A stretch of DNA of 64,000 nucleotides from Haladaptatus sp. R4 (GCF_001625445.1 NZ_LWHG01000029.1:186001-250000); one strand, 5' to 3'. Shown: positions 8,631 to 19,544, counted from the first letter of the stretch. Numbers and translations are program-made. The notes: generated from the letters alone by a model not told the origin.

Positions 8631-9776
8631 ATGAGTGACAGTGACGGCCCTCGACTCGCCACGGCGGACGAGTTTCCCGAGATGATGGAACTGCTGGATC
8701 GCTACTTCAGTTACGAACGCGACGGGATGGCCGCGCGATTACCATACTGCTACGACCCCTCCCGAATGGAAAATCACGCGATCATCCGGAAGGACGGACG
8801 GATCGTCAGTCACGTGGGTGCGTTCCCGCAAACGTTCGTCATCGGCGGCGAGGAAGTCGAATGCTGGGGATTCGGCGGTGTTGCGACCCACAAGCGGTAC
8901 CGCGGTAACGGCTACATGAGCGAACTGATCGACTTCTGGTTCGACCGGATGGAAGCCCGAAACGTACCGCTGGCCGAGTTGAGCGGGAACAGACAGCGGT
9001 ACAACCACTTCGGGTGGGAGGCGGCGGGGCGGGAGTTCCGGTACGAGATTCACGGTCGCTCGTTCTCCGGGACCGATTCCGACCACGAACGGGTCGTCCC
9101 CTACGACGGAGGCGACGAACGACTCGACCTGCTTCGGACGCTCCACGGGGAAGAGCCGTATCGAGTGAAACGGGACGAGGAACGGAGTCGCACCGTATTC
9201 GGTCAACGGGGACTCGAAACGTTGCTGTACGAACGCGGCGACGAGTCCGCGTACGTGAGTCTCTCCCGCGAGAGTCGCGCCCGAACCATCGCCGAGTTCG
9301 GCGGTTCGGCGCGCGGGATAGAAGTCGTGTTGACACACCTCTTCGAATCGTACGATATCGACACCCTCACCGCGGTCGTTCCCCCGCGACATCCGCTCAA
9401 TACGACGTTTCGCCGTCACAGCAGGACGTGGAGTTTACGGAACCACCGAAACCTCAAGATTCTCGATCCGGCGACGATGCTCGACCGCTTCAGCGATCAG
9501 ATACGGCGTCGTTGGCGGTCCGCCGCGGAAACCGGGGACGGGTCGCTCACGCTTGGGGTCCGGGGAGCGGACGACGCGGTCCGAATATCGTACACCCCGG
9601 AAACCGTCGATGTGGCTTCGACCGACGACGAACCGGAACTGGAACTGGACGAGAACGATTTGGTCGCGCTCCTCTTCGGATTTCACGACCGAAAGCGAGA
9701 ACTCAAGGAACGCCATCCGATTCTGGCGGCGGTGTTGCCCCTCGATTTCTTCGTCTGGAAGACGGAACACGTCTGA
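8631..9776 (+). CDS. GNAT family N-acetyltransferase, Eis-like
   Basis: A 381-residue protein made of an N-terminal GNAT fold and a C-terminal sterol-carrier-like domain, the layout of the Eis (enhanced intracellular survival) family. The acetyl-CoA loop is GGVATHKRYRGNGYMSEL at about residues 82-99. Eis proteins acetylate amines on varied substrates. The start at 8631 (MSDSDGPRLA) is chosen because the frame upstream, although open back to 8292, overlaps the divergent oxidoreductase gene. In this setting an amino-sugar or amino-acid substrate is possible but unproven. Confidence 0.85.
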   Translation: MSDSDGPRLATADEFPEMMELLDRYFSYERDGMAARLPYCYDPSRMENHAIIRKDGRIVSHVGAFPQTFVIGGEEVECWGFGGVATHKRYRGNGYMSELIDFWFDRMEARNVPLAELSGNRQRYNHFGWEAAGREFRYEIHGRSFSGTDSDHERVVPYDGGDERLDLLRTLHGEEPYRVKRDEERSRTVFGQRGLETLLYERGDESAYVSLSRESRARTIAEFGGSARGIEVVLTHLFESYDIDTLTAVVPPRHPLNTTFRRHSRTWSLRNHRNLKILDPATMLDRFSDQIRRRWRSAAETGDGSLTLGVRGADDAVRISYTPETVDVASTDDEPELELDENDLVALLFGFHDRKRELKERHPILAAVLPLDFFVWKTEHV

Positions 9777-10217
9777 CGGAGACGCGTTCGGGGGTGCAGA
9801 CCCGCCTCGAACGCGCGGGATCAGACGCACCCGAACGAACCGCCGAGGGACCGTTCGATTTTCGATGGGCGCGAATAGCGTCAGCAGGGGCACAGGAGAT
9901 CACGACGTCGGTGGGAGGTGGCAACTAGGGTGAACGACGTGAACGATGTATCCTGTATTCCGGCATTTACCGAAGGTCATCTTAAAACTATGGATACTAA
10001 TCCGGGACGCACGCGATTCGACCGGTACCGGATTCGATTCGAACGAATCGACGGTCACTCGTCGCTTCGTCGTCGAATTACCGAGGCGTTCGCGTCCTCG
10101 TCGGCCGTCAACCGACACCGTCTCCGCAGGTTACGTTCCGATAGTATTGAAAATTCTCGATGAACAGACGTTATTTTATATATTTAATTATATATCAAAA
10201 TGTCCCCGCGTAGCAAA
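9777..10217. other. Intergenic region, no gene seen
   Basis: A 440-bp stretch between the acetyltransferase and the ABC substrate-binding gene. Open frames here have no family features. The last 60 bp are very AT-rich and lead into the promoter of the binding protein. Confidence 0.5.
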
Positions 10218-10226
10218 TTATATAAG
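10218..10226 (+). promoter_or_regulatory. TATA box of the peptide-type ABC operon
   Basis: TTATATAAG lies about 30 bp upstream of the ATG at 10252 and is preceded by more AT-rich sequence (10165-10200). The spacing implies a leaderless or very short-leader transcript, common in haloarchaea. Confidence 0.55.
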
Positions 10227-10251
10227 ACATTGTGTGTAACGATTTATTGTA

Positions 10252-12116
10252 ATGGCAAAGACTAGCAAGCGAGACAGCTCCCCGAGCGTCGCCGAAAGCC
10301 TCTCGCGGCGACGGCTGTTGACCGCCAGTTCGGCGGCCGTCGCCACCGGACTGGCCGGCTGTATGGGAGGAAAGAAAAAGAAGAAGCAGGGTTCGCTCAA
10401 GGAGGACACGATCAACACGTGGATCGAACGGTTGCCGACCCGGATGACGTGGAACCCGTGGGCGACGAACTACCCGTGGACGACGAGTTGGCTCGTCTGT
10501 GCGAGGGTCGTTCGGTTCTTCGCCGACGGAAGCGTGAAGACGACGATGCTCGACGATTGGTCGTACGACGCCGACAAACAGGTGACCACCATCAAGTTCC
10601 AGAAGGACTGGTACTGGTGGAACGGGAAGAAAGTGAAGGCGGCCGACAAATACTACTTCGAGGAGTTGGCTCGCCTCATGGACCCGGAAGGGAGCGACCT
10701 GAAGAAGTTGGAGATGCCCGACGACTTCACCCTCAAGCGATACCACAAGGAACCCCAGAACCCGCAACTCCTGAAATACAGCCTCGGCGGCTACCTCGGT
10801 GCGAACGTCCGTGGATACCGCGAAACGTACAAACCGTGGGTCGAGAAGTTCCAGGACGTCTCGAAGCAGTCCGAACGCGAGAGTCTCAAGGAGAAACTCG
10901 GGAAGGAAGTCAAAATACCGACGAAGGACCTCATCGACAAGGGACTCGGGACCGGGGCGTTCAAGCTCACGAAAGCGGACAACCAGAAGATGGTGTTCGA
11001 GAAGTTCGACAAACACCCGTTCGCCGACGAAATCGACATCCCGAAACTGCAACTCAACGTCGCCAAGGAGGAGACGCTCGCCAATCAGATCAAAAACGAC
11101 AAGCTCGACCTCGGGTTCGGCCTGCGTTCGGAATGGATCGACGAAGGGGTCGGACCGGAGTACATCAAGAACGTCAACACGTACCGGGACACGTACATGA
11201 CGAAGATCAACTTCGGGTTGATCGGCAAGGCGGCGAAACACCTACGAAAGCGGCAGGTTCGTCAGGCCGTCGCGTGTGCCATCGATACGAACAAACTCAT
11301 GTCGAACATCGGCGGGAAGAACTACACGCTACCCACCCAGAGCGGACTGCCGCCCGCCGTCGGGAAGAAGTGGGTCGGCGAGGACCAACTGAACGAGTAC
11401 ATCGACTATCCGACGAAAAGCGACACCGACCGCGTGGCGAAACTGATGCGCGACGCCGGATACGAGAAGAAGGGCGGCACGTGGACGGATTCGAGCGGAA
11501 AGAAGGTCACGTTCGAACTGGCCGTCGAGACGCGGTTCGCACCCCACGGAAAGACGTTGAAGGACCAACTGAAGCAGTCCGGATTCAACGTCAACTTCAT
11601 GACCCTCTCGGCGAACAACTTCTCCTCGAAGTATTCGGACACCCCGACGTTCGACATGACTATCGACGAACACGGCGCGCTGACGGCCCATCCCTACTAC
11701 TACTTCCGCAGCGACCATCAGTTCGGCAACGAACTCGGCGAACCCGGCGCGGTCAAACGCTGGCTCCAACAGGGGAAGGGCCGGTCCCAGTTCGACGGAC
11801 GGGAACTGAAGCCGGAGATTCCGAAGAAAGTGGGCGCGGAGGACCTCTCCGGCGCTACCGAGAGGGTCAACCTGTTCGAACTGACCCAGAAGTGGAAGAG
11901 CGCACAGACGAAACAGGAAAACCGCCGCTCGCTCGGAAGTATTCGTGGTACTGGAACTTCCACCTGCCGCAAATCGACCTCTACCAGAGCGCCAGCGGCA
12001 GTTGGGGAGATACGGAGAACTTCACGTTCCAGAACACCGATTCGAATGATTGGAAGTCCTATCGGGCCTGCTACACCAATCTCAAGCGTGGCAACATCAA
12101 AGCGAAGAAGAACTGA
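10252..12116 (+). pseudogene. ABC transporter substrate-binding protein (peptide/oligosaccharide type), frameshifted near 3' end
   Basis: A lipoprotein of the SBP_bac_5 family. It begins with a Tat signal (RRR at 19-21) and a lipobox ending in C37 (GLAGC), followed by a GGKKKKKQ linker. The frame runs about 559 codons to 11928, then shifts; the next frame continues with LARKYSWYWNFHLPQIDLYQ to a stop at 12116, giving about 621 residues if one C is restored. In archaea this family carries peptides and also oligosaccharides. The protein is unusually rich in lysine for a haloarchaeon. The ATPase (12692) and permeases (15320, 16329) downstream complete the transporter. The lost base may be a sequence error. 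Confidence 0.82.
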
Positions 12117-12189
12117 TCGGACGATGCTCGTCCGATCACGACGCGGGTTTTACCAGAAAGAACTAGCTACCGAGGTGGTCGGTGGGTCG

Positions 12190-12432
12190 TCACTGAACGT
12201 ACGAGAGAACGAGATACGCGACCCCGCCAGCCAGTAGCGCCGAGAAGCCCCAGACGCCGAACATTCCCGCGAGAATGCCCTTACCGAGGACGTATTGGAG
12301 TACGAGACCCGTGAAGATACAGGCGACACCGACCGCCATCACGAAGAACAGGAACGACCCTCGAAGCGTTTTGAGCAGCGTTACGACCGACGGCGGGACG
12401 TGCCGAGTAACTGGTTGCGTGGACGACGCCAT
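12190..12432 (-). CDS. Small membrane protein, 80 residues
   Basis: Two strongly hydrophobic segments (about residues 27-45 and 52-75: LFFVMAVGVACIFTGLVLQY, then GMFGVWGFSALLAGGVAYLV) after a short polar N-terminus. No family recognised. The start at 12432 (MASSTQPV) is preferred to 12459. It sits on the opposite strand between the binding protein and ATPase genes of an ABC transporter, with codon use like its neighbours. Function unknown. Confidence 0.6.
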   Translation of the reverse strand: MASSTQPVTRHVPPSVVTLLKTLRGSFLFFVMAVGVACIFTGLVLQYVLGKGILAGMFGVWGFSALLAGGVAYLVLSYVQ

Positions 12433-12691
12433 AGAGTATGCGAACGGTTCACTATCCATCTATATAAATATTGACCGCGCTCCCGCAGAAGGCGTCTCCG
12501 TCCGGTGGAGCGATAGCCCGCTCCCGACGAGAACCGTCTTCCGTCCGGAGCGGCGGTCGATACGGTCCGATAGGGACAAAGATTATTAGCGTTTGTTCGG
12601 ATTAGTTACTCGTGAAGTCGGACGGGGTCGTGCCGGAACCCGAAGCGGCGTGTGCGGACGAAACGACACGGCAACGAACACAAGTGAAACG

Positions 12692-14881
12692 ATGACAGTA
12701 AGTGAATCCGAAATCAGCCGGAAACGATCGACGGATAACGACGTGATCCTGGAGCTTCGTAACGTCGAGGTCACGTTCGATATGGACCGCGGGACGTCGC
12801 GGGTGCTCGACGGGGTCGATATGGAGATTTACCGCGACGAGATCCTCGGCGTCATTGGGGAGAGCGGGAGCGGGAAATCGATGTTCGCCTCGGCGCTCCT
12901 CCACGCAGTCGTCGAACCGGGGCGGACGAGCGGAGAAATCATCTATCACCCGGAGGACGGGGACCCCGTCGACGTTCTCTCGTTGACCGAAAGCGAACTG
13001 GAATCGTTCCGCTGGGAGGAAATCTCGATGGTGTTCCAGGGCGCGATGAGTTCGTTCAATCCGACGATGAAGATCGGCGAGCACTTCGAGGAGACCATCA
13101 AAGCACACAACGCGGATCACGACGAGCGGATGGCGCACGCCAGACGCATCCTCGACGACCTCTATCTCGACTCCGATCGGGTGCTCGATTCGTACCCACA
13201 CGAATTGAGCGGCGGGATGCAACAGCGGGTGCTCATCGCGCTGTCGCTCGTGCTCGAACCGGAGGTGCTCGTCATGGACGAACCCACGGCGGCGCTGGAC
13301 CTGTTGATGCAACGCTCCATCATTCGACTCCTCGCGAAACTACAGGAGCGGTACGATCTGACCATCGTCTTCATCACGCACGACCTGCCGCTCGTCGCCG
13401 GACTCTCGGACCGATTGGCGGTGATGTACGCCTTCGAATTCGTCGAGTACGCCCCGAGCGAGGAACTCCTTCGACACGCGAGCCATCCGTACACGCGAGC
13501 ACTGCTGAAATCCGTCCCGAGCGTCGATGCACCCTTGGAGGAACTACACGCAATCGAGGGCGAAAGCCCGGACCCGGTCAACGTTCCGGAGGGGTGCTCG
13601 TACGCCCCCCGCTGTCCGCTCGCCGACGATCAGTGTACGACGGCGGAACCGGGATACCACACCGTCGATGATCCGGAAGACGGGCATCGAGCGGCGTGTT
13701 TCCACTGGAAGGAGGCCGAGGATGCCGTGTCCTACTCGTTACAACAGGAGGTGGAAACTCAGCCCCAACGAGGGACGACTCGGTTCGGCGGAACGACGTC
13801 CGAGACGATCATCTCGCTGGAGGACGTCAGCGTCACGTTCGACGAGTCGGGACTGTTGGACCGCCTGTTTTCGGACGAAGCGCCGGTCGTCCAAGCCGTC
13901 AACGACGTGTCGCTCGACATCGAGGAAAACGAGGTGGTCGCCCTCGTCGGCGAGAGCGGTTGCGGGAAGACGACGCTCGGCAAGACGAGCATCGGTCTCC
14001 AGCGGCCGACCGAGGGAAGCGTCACCTACCGCGGACAGGACATCTGGGACGCGAAGGAAGGGCGCGGGGACATCGACGTTCCCCACGACGAGATACGGCG
14101 CTCGCTGCAGATCATCCATCAGGACCCCGGTAGTTCGTTGAACCCGACGAGAACGGTTCTGACGAGTCTCGCAGCGCCGCTGAAGAAGTGGAAGCCGGAG
14201 ATGAACGCCAACGAGCGCGAGGCGTACGTCTACAACCTGCTCGAACGGGTCGGGATGAAACCGGCGTCGGACTACGCGATGCGATTCCCCCACCAACTCA
14301 GCGGCGGCGAAAAGCAACGCGTCGCCCTGTTGCGTGCGCTGTTGATGAGTCCGGACCTCATTCTGGCCGACGAGGCGGTGAGCGCCCTCGACGTGTCGCT
14401 GCGCGTCGAGATGATGGACCTCATGCTCGAACTGCAGGACCTCTTCGACACGTCGTTCCTGTTCATCTCCCACGACTTCTCCAACGCGCGATACCTCGCG
14501 GAGAAATCGGGCGGACGCATCGGCATCATGTATCTCGGTGAACTCGTGGAAATCGGACCCGCCGAGGAGGTGCTCCGAAATCCGTCACACCCGTACACCA
14601 AGGTGCTCAAATGGGCGACCCCCGCGATGGACCCCGACGTCGCTGCGGCGGAGAGCCAGGAGGAACCGCCGATTCGAAAGATCGACGTTCCCGACCCGTT
14701 GAATCCGCCGAGCGGGTGCCGGTTTCACACCCGCTGTCCGAAGGCGCGGGAGGCGTGTAAACGCGCCTCGCCGGAACTCCGGCAGTCGGATCACAACTCC
14801 CGTACGGCCTGTTTCAGGGAGGATAAAACGCACGAGTACTGGAACAGCGAACCGCTCGAAGGGGTCGAGGAAGCGGAGTAG
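12692..14881 (+). CDS. Peptide/oligosaccharide ABC transporter ATP-binding protein, DppD-DppF fusion
   Basis: A 729-residue protein with two complete ABC ATPase domains in tandem. Domain 1 (about 15-270) has Walker A GESGSGKSM, signature LSGGMQQR and Walker B VLVMDEPTAALD. Domain 2 (about 375-640) has Walker A GESGCGKTT, signature LSGGEKQR and LILADEAVSALD. Each is followed by the oligopeptide-family C-terminal cysteine motif (GCSYAPRCP and GCRFHTRCP). In most bacteria these are two proteins. The start at 12692 (MTVSESE) is used because the 33 codons before it have no family features. It powers the permease pair at 15320-17417. Confidence 0.93.
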   Translation: MTVSESEISRKRSTDNDVILELRNVEVTFDMDRGTSRVLDGVDMEIYRDEILGVIGESGSGKSMFASALLHAVVEPGRTSGEIIYHPEDGDPVDVLSLTESELESFRWEEISMVFQGAMSSFNPTMKIGEHFEETIKAHNADHDERMAHARRILDDLYLDSDRVLDSYPHELSGGMQQRVLIALSLVLEPEVLVMDEPTAALDLLMQRSIIRLLAKLQERYDLTIVFITHDLPLVAGLSDRLAVMYAFEFVEYAPSEELLRHASHPYTRALLKSVPSVDAPLEELHAIEGESPDPVNVPEGCSYAPRCPLADDQCTTAEPGYHTVDDPEDGHRAACFHWKEAEDAVSYSLQQEVETQPQRGTTRFGGTTSETIISLEDVSVTFDESGLLDRLFSDEAPVVQAVNDVSLDIEENEVVALVGESGCGKTTLGKTSIGLQRPTEGSVTYRGQDIWDAKEGRGDIDVPHDEIRRSLQIIHQDPGSSLNPTRTVLTSLAAPLKKWKPEMNANEREAYVYNLLERVGMKPASDYAMRFPHQLSGGEKQRVALLRALLMSPDLILADEAVSALDVSLRVEMMDLMLELQDLFDTSFLFISHDFSNARYLAEKSGGRIGIMYLGELVEIGPAEEVLRNPSHPYTKVLKWATPAMDPDVAAAESQEEPPIRKIDVPDPLNPPSGCRFHTRCPKAREACKRASPELRQSDHNSRTACFREDKTHEYWNSEPLEGVEEAE

Positions 14882-14957
14882 TCGTCCTCGTCGACCGCAC
14901 TGATTTCCCGTCGTCCCTGACCAACACTTATAGTGTGTGTTGTTGTATTATCGGTGA

Positions 14958-15179
14958 ATGAGCGAACGATTTTCGAAGAGTCTGCTCGACCACATCTGCG
15001 ATTACGAGGACCAACTGAAGACGATTTTCTACCTCAGCGCCGCCGTGTTGGTCCTTTCGGTCCTTTCGCTCTTCGGACTCGAACCGGGAACGGCCACGTA
15101 CGTCGTGACGGTCCTCAATATCGTCGGTCTCTCCACGCTGACGCTCGTCACCGGGTTTTTCGTCGTCAAGTGTGGCTGA
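14958..15179 (+). CDS. Small membrane protein, 73 residues
   Basis: A 73-residue protein with a charged N-terminus (SERFSKSLLDHICDYEDQ) and two predicted membrane segments (LKTIFYLSAAVLVLSVLSLF and VTVLNIVGLSTLTLVTGFFV). A TTATAG element at 14929-14934 sits about 24 bp before the ATG, so it may have its own promoter. It lies between the ATPase and permease genes of the ABC transporter in the same direction. No family recognised; an accessory subunit is one possibility. Confidence 0.6.
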   Translation: MSERFSKSLLDHICDYEDQLKTIFYLSAAVLVLSVLSLFGLEPGTATYVVTVLNIVGLSTLTLVTGFFVVKCG

Positions 15180-15282
15180 TGACGAACGCCACGTTATGGT
15201 CGTTCGACCGTCTCGAATCGCGGTTCGAAATCCGTTCCGGACCGGGATTCGCCGTTCGACTCACGGTCACGTTCAGCATAAG

Positions 15283-15290
15283 TTATAATA
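15283..15290 (+). promoter_or_regulatory. TATA-like element before the ABC permease pair
   Basis: TTATAATA lies 30 bp upstream of the permease start at 15320, so the permease genes can be transcribed apart from the ATPase gene. Confidence 0.45.
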
Positions 15291-15319
15291 GATCTTGAGT
15301 CATACTAACACGCACCGAA

Positions 15320-16342
15320 ATGGGATACTATTTGAGACGGACAGCACAGGCAGTTCTGACTTTAGTCGTCGCGGTAACGCTCGCGTTCGTTCTCTTCAGG
15401 CTCATGCCGGGAGGGCCGATAGAGGCCATGCGGAATCGGATGATACAGCAGGCAGCAGCGAGCGGGGCCGGTATCAACACCGAACGTATCGACGACATGG
15501 TCCAGTTGTACACCGGTATCGAACCGAATCAGCCGATATACATCCAGTACGTAAACTATCTCCGCGACATCATCCTGTATCAGGACTTCGGCGAATCCAT
15601 CCGATACAGTCGTCCTGTGTTCAACATCCTCTTCGAGGCGATGCCGTGGTCGGTGTTCATCAGCGTCTACGGCCTCGCGCTGGGATACACGGCGAACATC
15701 CTGCTCGGTGCCGTGATGGCGTACAAGGAGGGAACGCGCTTCGACCAATCGTCGACGGTCGGGGCCATCCTCCTCAATTCGATTCCGTACTACGTCGGTG
15801 CCATCGTGCTGCTGGCTATCTTCGCCTACAACCTCGAATGGTTTCCGACGGGTGGGCGGTACAACACCGACCTCATCGCGGGGTTCAACGTCGCGTTCAT
15901 GGTGAGCATCCTTCGGCACGCGGCGTTACCGATCCTTTCGAGCTTCATCATCGGGTTCGGCGGTCGGGCGCTCGCGATGCGCGGCAACAGCATCCGCATT
16001 CTCGGCGAGGATTACCTTCGGGTCGCCCGACTTCGGGGGATCAGTTCGACGCGCATCGCGACGCGATACGTCGCGCGGAACGCGATTCTCCCGATGTACA
16101 CGCAACTCATGATCGGCATCTCGGCGGTGTTCAGCAGCAGCGTCATTTTGGAGTACATCTTCACGTATCCAGGGGTCGGGTGGTACACGTACGGTGCGCT
16201 GAAAGCGCGGGACTACCCATTGCTGATGGGATCGTTCATCTTCTTCACGACCGTCACCATCATCGGTATCCTCGTCGCGGACGTCACGTACGGAATCGTC
16301 GACCCACGCGCCAGTACAGGAGACAAAAATGAAGCGTTCTAA
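15320..16342 (+). CDS. ABC transporter permease, DppB type
   Basis: A 340-residue inner-membrane subunit of a peptide-type importer. It has an N-terminal membrane anchor, then about five more hydrophobic segments. The coupling loop that meets the ATPase is seen in EDYLRVARLRGISSTRIATRYVARNAILP. This subfamily is used by archaea for peptides and for oligosaccharides. It overlaps the second permease by 14 bp, so the two are translated together. Confidence 0.93.
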   Translation: MGYYLRRTAQAVLTLVVAVTLAFVLFRLMPGGPIEAMRNRMIQQAAASGAGINTERIDDMVQLYTGIEPNQPIYIQYVNYLRDIILYQDFGESIRYSRPVFNILFEAMPWSVFISVYGLALGYTANILLGAVMAYKEGTRFDQSSTVGAILLNSIPYYVGAIVLLAIFAYNLEWFPTGGRYNTDLIAGFNVAFMVSILRHAALPILSSFIIGFGGRALAMRGNSIRILGEDYLRVARLRGISSTRIATRYVARNAILPMYTQLMIGISAVFSSSVILEYIFTYPGVGWYTYGALKARDYPLLMGSFIFFTTVTIIGILVADVTYGIVDPRASTGDKNEAF

Positions 16343-17417
16343 CGAAGAGACGGCAACCGACGGCGGCCACCCGGGCGACGAGGAACTGTTCGGTATGATG
16401 GACGGCGACATCGGGTCCCAACCGATTTCCCGAAACGACCGCATCCGTCGAGTTCTCGACGCGTACATCTTCGCGCCGGGTCGCGTCGCGTGGCACGATT
16501 GGCGGGCGCGTATCGGGACGACGATAATCCTCGTCTTCCTGTTCGTCGGCACGGTCGGCGTCAAACTCGTCGACAAGCCGATGGCGAACGACGCGCCGAA
16601 CTATCTGCCTCCCATGTCCCACTTCAACCCCGACGAGGGGCCGACCGTCATTCCCGGTCTCCACGTGAGCGCCGCGGATTTCGCCGATCCATTGGGAACC
16701 GGTAAGTTCGGCGAACCCATCGGCAAACAACTCGTTCACGCGACACCGGCGATGATCAAGATGATCTTCGCCGGGGCCATCGTCTCCATCGCCCTCGCGA
16801 CGATCATCGGCGTCACGGCGGGGTACAAGGGCGGGAAGGTCGACGCGGTCCTGATGTTCGTCACGGACATCGTGTTGACCATCCCGGGCTTGCCGCTCAT
16901 CATCGTCATCGCGGCCGTCTATCCGCCGAAGAATCCGTATCTCGTGGGGATACTCCTCGCTATCGACAACTGGCCCGGACTCGCGCGGGCGCTCCGCTCG
17001 CAGGTGCTCACCATCCGCGAGGAGTCCTACGTCGAGGCGTCCCGAACGATGGGTCTCTCCTCCGGTACCATCCTCGGGAAGGACATCGTTCCACAACTCA
17101 TGCCGTACGTCATGATCAACTCGGCGTCGGCGGCACGACGCGTCGTCTTCGAGTCCGTCGCGCTCTACTTCCTCGGCATCCTCCCGTTCACCACGTTCAA
17201 CTGGGGCGTCGTGATGAACCTCGCGTACAAGGAGGGACACGCGCTGGTGAACCTGAATCACTTCTACTGGCTCTTCTGGCCCATGCTCGTCATCATCATC
17301 CTGTCGTTCGGGCTCATCATGTTCACGCAGGGGATGGACCGCGTGTTCAACCCCCGCATCCGCGCCCGACACGCCAAAACCGTCGGCGGCGACTCGGACG
17401 ACTCGCAACTCGACTGA
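16329..17417 (+). CDS. ABC transporter permease, DppC type
   Basis: A 362-residue partner permease. After an acidic, soluble N-terminus of about 55 residues there is the anchor segment, a periplasm-facing loop, and the core with the coupling motif EESYVEASRTMGLSSGTILGK. It begins inside the last codons of the DppB-type gene. It ends the transporter unit and converges on the esterase gene (stop at 17453), leaving a 35-bp gap that holds a TTTTT run near 17436, a possible terminator. Confidence 0.93.
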   Translation: MKRSNEETATDGGHPGDEELFGMMDGDIGSQPISRNDRIRRVLDAYIFAPGRVAWHDWRARIGTTIILVFLFVGTVGVKLVDKPMANDAPNYLPPMSHFNPDEGPTVIPGLHVSAADFADPLGTGKFGEPIGKQLVHATPAMIKMIFAGAIVSIALATIIGVTAGYKGGKVDAVLMFVTDIVLTIPGLPLIIVIAAVYPPKNPYLVGILLAIDNWPGLARALRSQVLTIREESYVEASRTMGLSSGTILGKDIVPQLMPYVMINSASAARRVVFESVALYFLGILPFTTFNWGVVMNLAYKEGHALVNLNHFYWLFWPMLVIIILSFGLIMFTQGMDRVFNPRIRARHAKTVGGDSDDSQLD

Positions 17418-17452
17418 GCGGGAATCCGACACGGATTTTTGGAAGTTCCGAA

Positions 17453-19499
17453 TCAGCGATACCGTGACGGCTCCGCGCCCGTCCAGCGAATCTCCCGGTC
17501 GTGCAACGCCGGGAGGAGTTGGGGGATATCGACTGTCCCGACGACGCCGTGGGCGGTCAACCCGTGGTCGATGGTCGTGTCGGGGGAGGTTGCCATCTCG
17601 TAGAACGACGGCGCGGGATTCACGAGCGAAATTGTCCGGAGAGAGGGGATAGCGACGGCGGTCAGCAACGCGTGAAGCGCCATCGAACCGTGCCCTTCGA
17701 CGGCGACATCGACCCCGTCACCGAGGCGGTCGCGGAGGTACTCACATCCCCGCGTGACGTCGAACACCTGCATCGCCAGGAGCGAGGTTCCCAGCATCGT
17801 CGCGTCGGCGGCCAACTTGTTCTTCGTCCCGTGGTAGTCGTCGTAGTCCCCGCCGTTCATCAGCGGCGTGTTCACGTCACGTGCGCGCACCGCGCCGACG
17901 CCTCGCGGGTCGACGCGAGCACGAGGCCGTGTTCGGCGACGAGGTCGCGGATCTCCGACTGACGGTCTCGACGTCGTCGGTGCCGCGTTCGTACAGGAGG
18001 AGCAGTGGATCGCCGCTCGCTTCGAGGCCGTCGTCCGCCCGAGCGACGATTCCCGTCACGACCACCGTCGGGTCGCGTTCGGTCGGGAAGAACACCTTCT
18101 CCCACGTGATGCCGTCCGCCCGTTCCGTCTCGTAACGGCGAGGGTGGAGGGCCGGTCTCCGGCAGTCGAGGTCGAACCGCTGTCGGACTCGCTCGCGCAT
18201 CTCCCTCGCGTATCGGTCGGCGTCCGAAACCTCGGGACGAGTCGCCGCGTCGGGCGCGTTCGCGGCGATGTACGCGCGATTCAACGCCGTAACCGTCGTC
18301 TCGTCCGGGAATTCAGCCTTGACCTCTCCCGCCGCCGTACAGTGGAGTTCTTCCGAGTCGTTCGGTTCGGGGGAGTCGGTTCGGAAGTCGGGCGTCTCGT
18401 TTCGGAGATGCTCCCTGAACCAGTTGACCGTCGCCTCGCGCAGCGTCGGACCGAAACCGTGCGTATCGTCCGCGACCGCGATGTCGATGGCATCCTCGCG
18501 GTCGTACTGCTCGTACACGGACCGGGCGCGTTCGTAGGACCGCCGCGCGCCTTCGATAGGAAGGAAGTCCGACCGTGCGGCCCCCACGAGTACCGGCTTG
18601 GGTGCGAACGCCGAGAGGAAGTCGTCGTAGCGCGGTCCGCGGTCGATGGCTCGGTGAATGATCTGCTCACCGTCCTGTCCCTGTCCCGTGTCCATGTACG
18701 CTCGCTTCGAGGTGATGAAACAGCACGGGACCGCCGCATCGATGCGGTCCTCGACCAACGCGAGGTAGGCCGTCTGTAGCCCCCCGCCCGAGTTCCCCGT
18801 CACGCCGATCCGATCCGAATCCACGTCGGGTCTGCGTTCGAGGTAGTCGAGCGCGCGAATTCCGTCCCAGACCATGTATCGGGCGACGTTCGCCCCGGCG
18901 AACGTACACTGCTGGTTGAGAAACGTGTGTTCAGTGGTGTTCCGTCGCGGGAGTTCCCCGGTCTCCGGGTCGTAGAACTGGTGGCGTTCCCCCTGTCCGA
19001 GGGGGTCGATGGCGAGCACGACGAACCCGTTGCGAACGAGATCGATGCAGACCTGCTGATAGACGGCCGCTCCCTTTCCGAGGTCGGAGTGGCCACAGAA
19101 AAAGAGGACACCGGGGAACGCTCGATTCCCGTCTTCCCTCTCGCCGCTACTCTCGTCCGTTCTTTCGTCTCTGGCTTCGCGCGGGACGTAGACGTTCGCG
19201 GTCACGTGGAAATCCGGGAGGCTCTCGAAGACGACGTTCTCCACGTCGTAGCCGTCCCGTCTCAGTCTCCCCGTCCGTTCGGCCCGCAACTCACACCGTT
19301 CGTCGGGGAGTCCGCCGATGGCGTCGAGGAAGTACGCGCGTTTCCGGTCGGCGTCCGCCATCGCCGCCTGCCGACCGTCGATTTCCCGCCGCTCGGTTCG
19401 CGCCCGTTCGAACCCTTCTTCGGCGACGGCCCGGAGGTACCGAGGAAGCTGATTCTCGACGTCGTAGAACCCGTCTATGTTTCGTTGAAAGCGCTTCAT
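17453..19499 (-). pseudogene. Two-domain alpha/beta hydrolase, acetyl-xylan-esterase-like, two frameshifts
   Basis: Restored, this is a protein of about 681 residues with tandem alpha/beta-hydrolase domains. Domain 1 has the nucleophile elbow GVTGNSGGG near residue 232, after FFCGHSDLGKG and AIDPLGQGERHQF. Domain 2 has EGHGSMALH. Relatives of this length in glycan loci remove acetyl or other acyl groups from polysaccharides. The frame shifts twice: about 17959 (after DDVETVS, continuing EIRDLVAEHGLVLAST) and about 17904 (continuing GVGAVRARDVNTPLMNG). Each is loss of one base. Both flanks look fully functional, so error is as likely as decay. It is the last of four minus-strand genes starting at the heparinase. 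Confidence 0.8.
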
Positions 19500-19544
19500 C
19501 GATTGTCACAACGGATGATGCGGCTCGGCATAATTCTAGCGGAG

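Noticed and set aside
10419-11900. Long open frame overlapping the binding protein gene in another frame
   Set aside because: It is a shadow with Arg-rich, unstructured translation; only its last part, after 11928, is real coding and belongs to the frameshifted binding protein.
17436-17440. T-run as terminator of the ABC permease unit
   Set aside because: Only five T residues and no supporting structure; noted in the permease entry but not listed as a feature.
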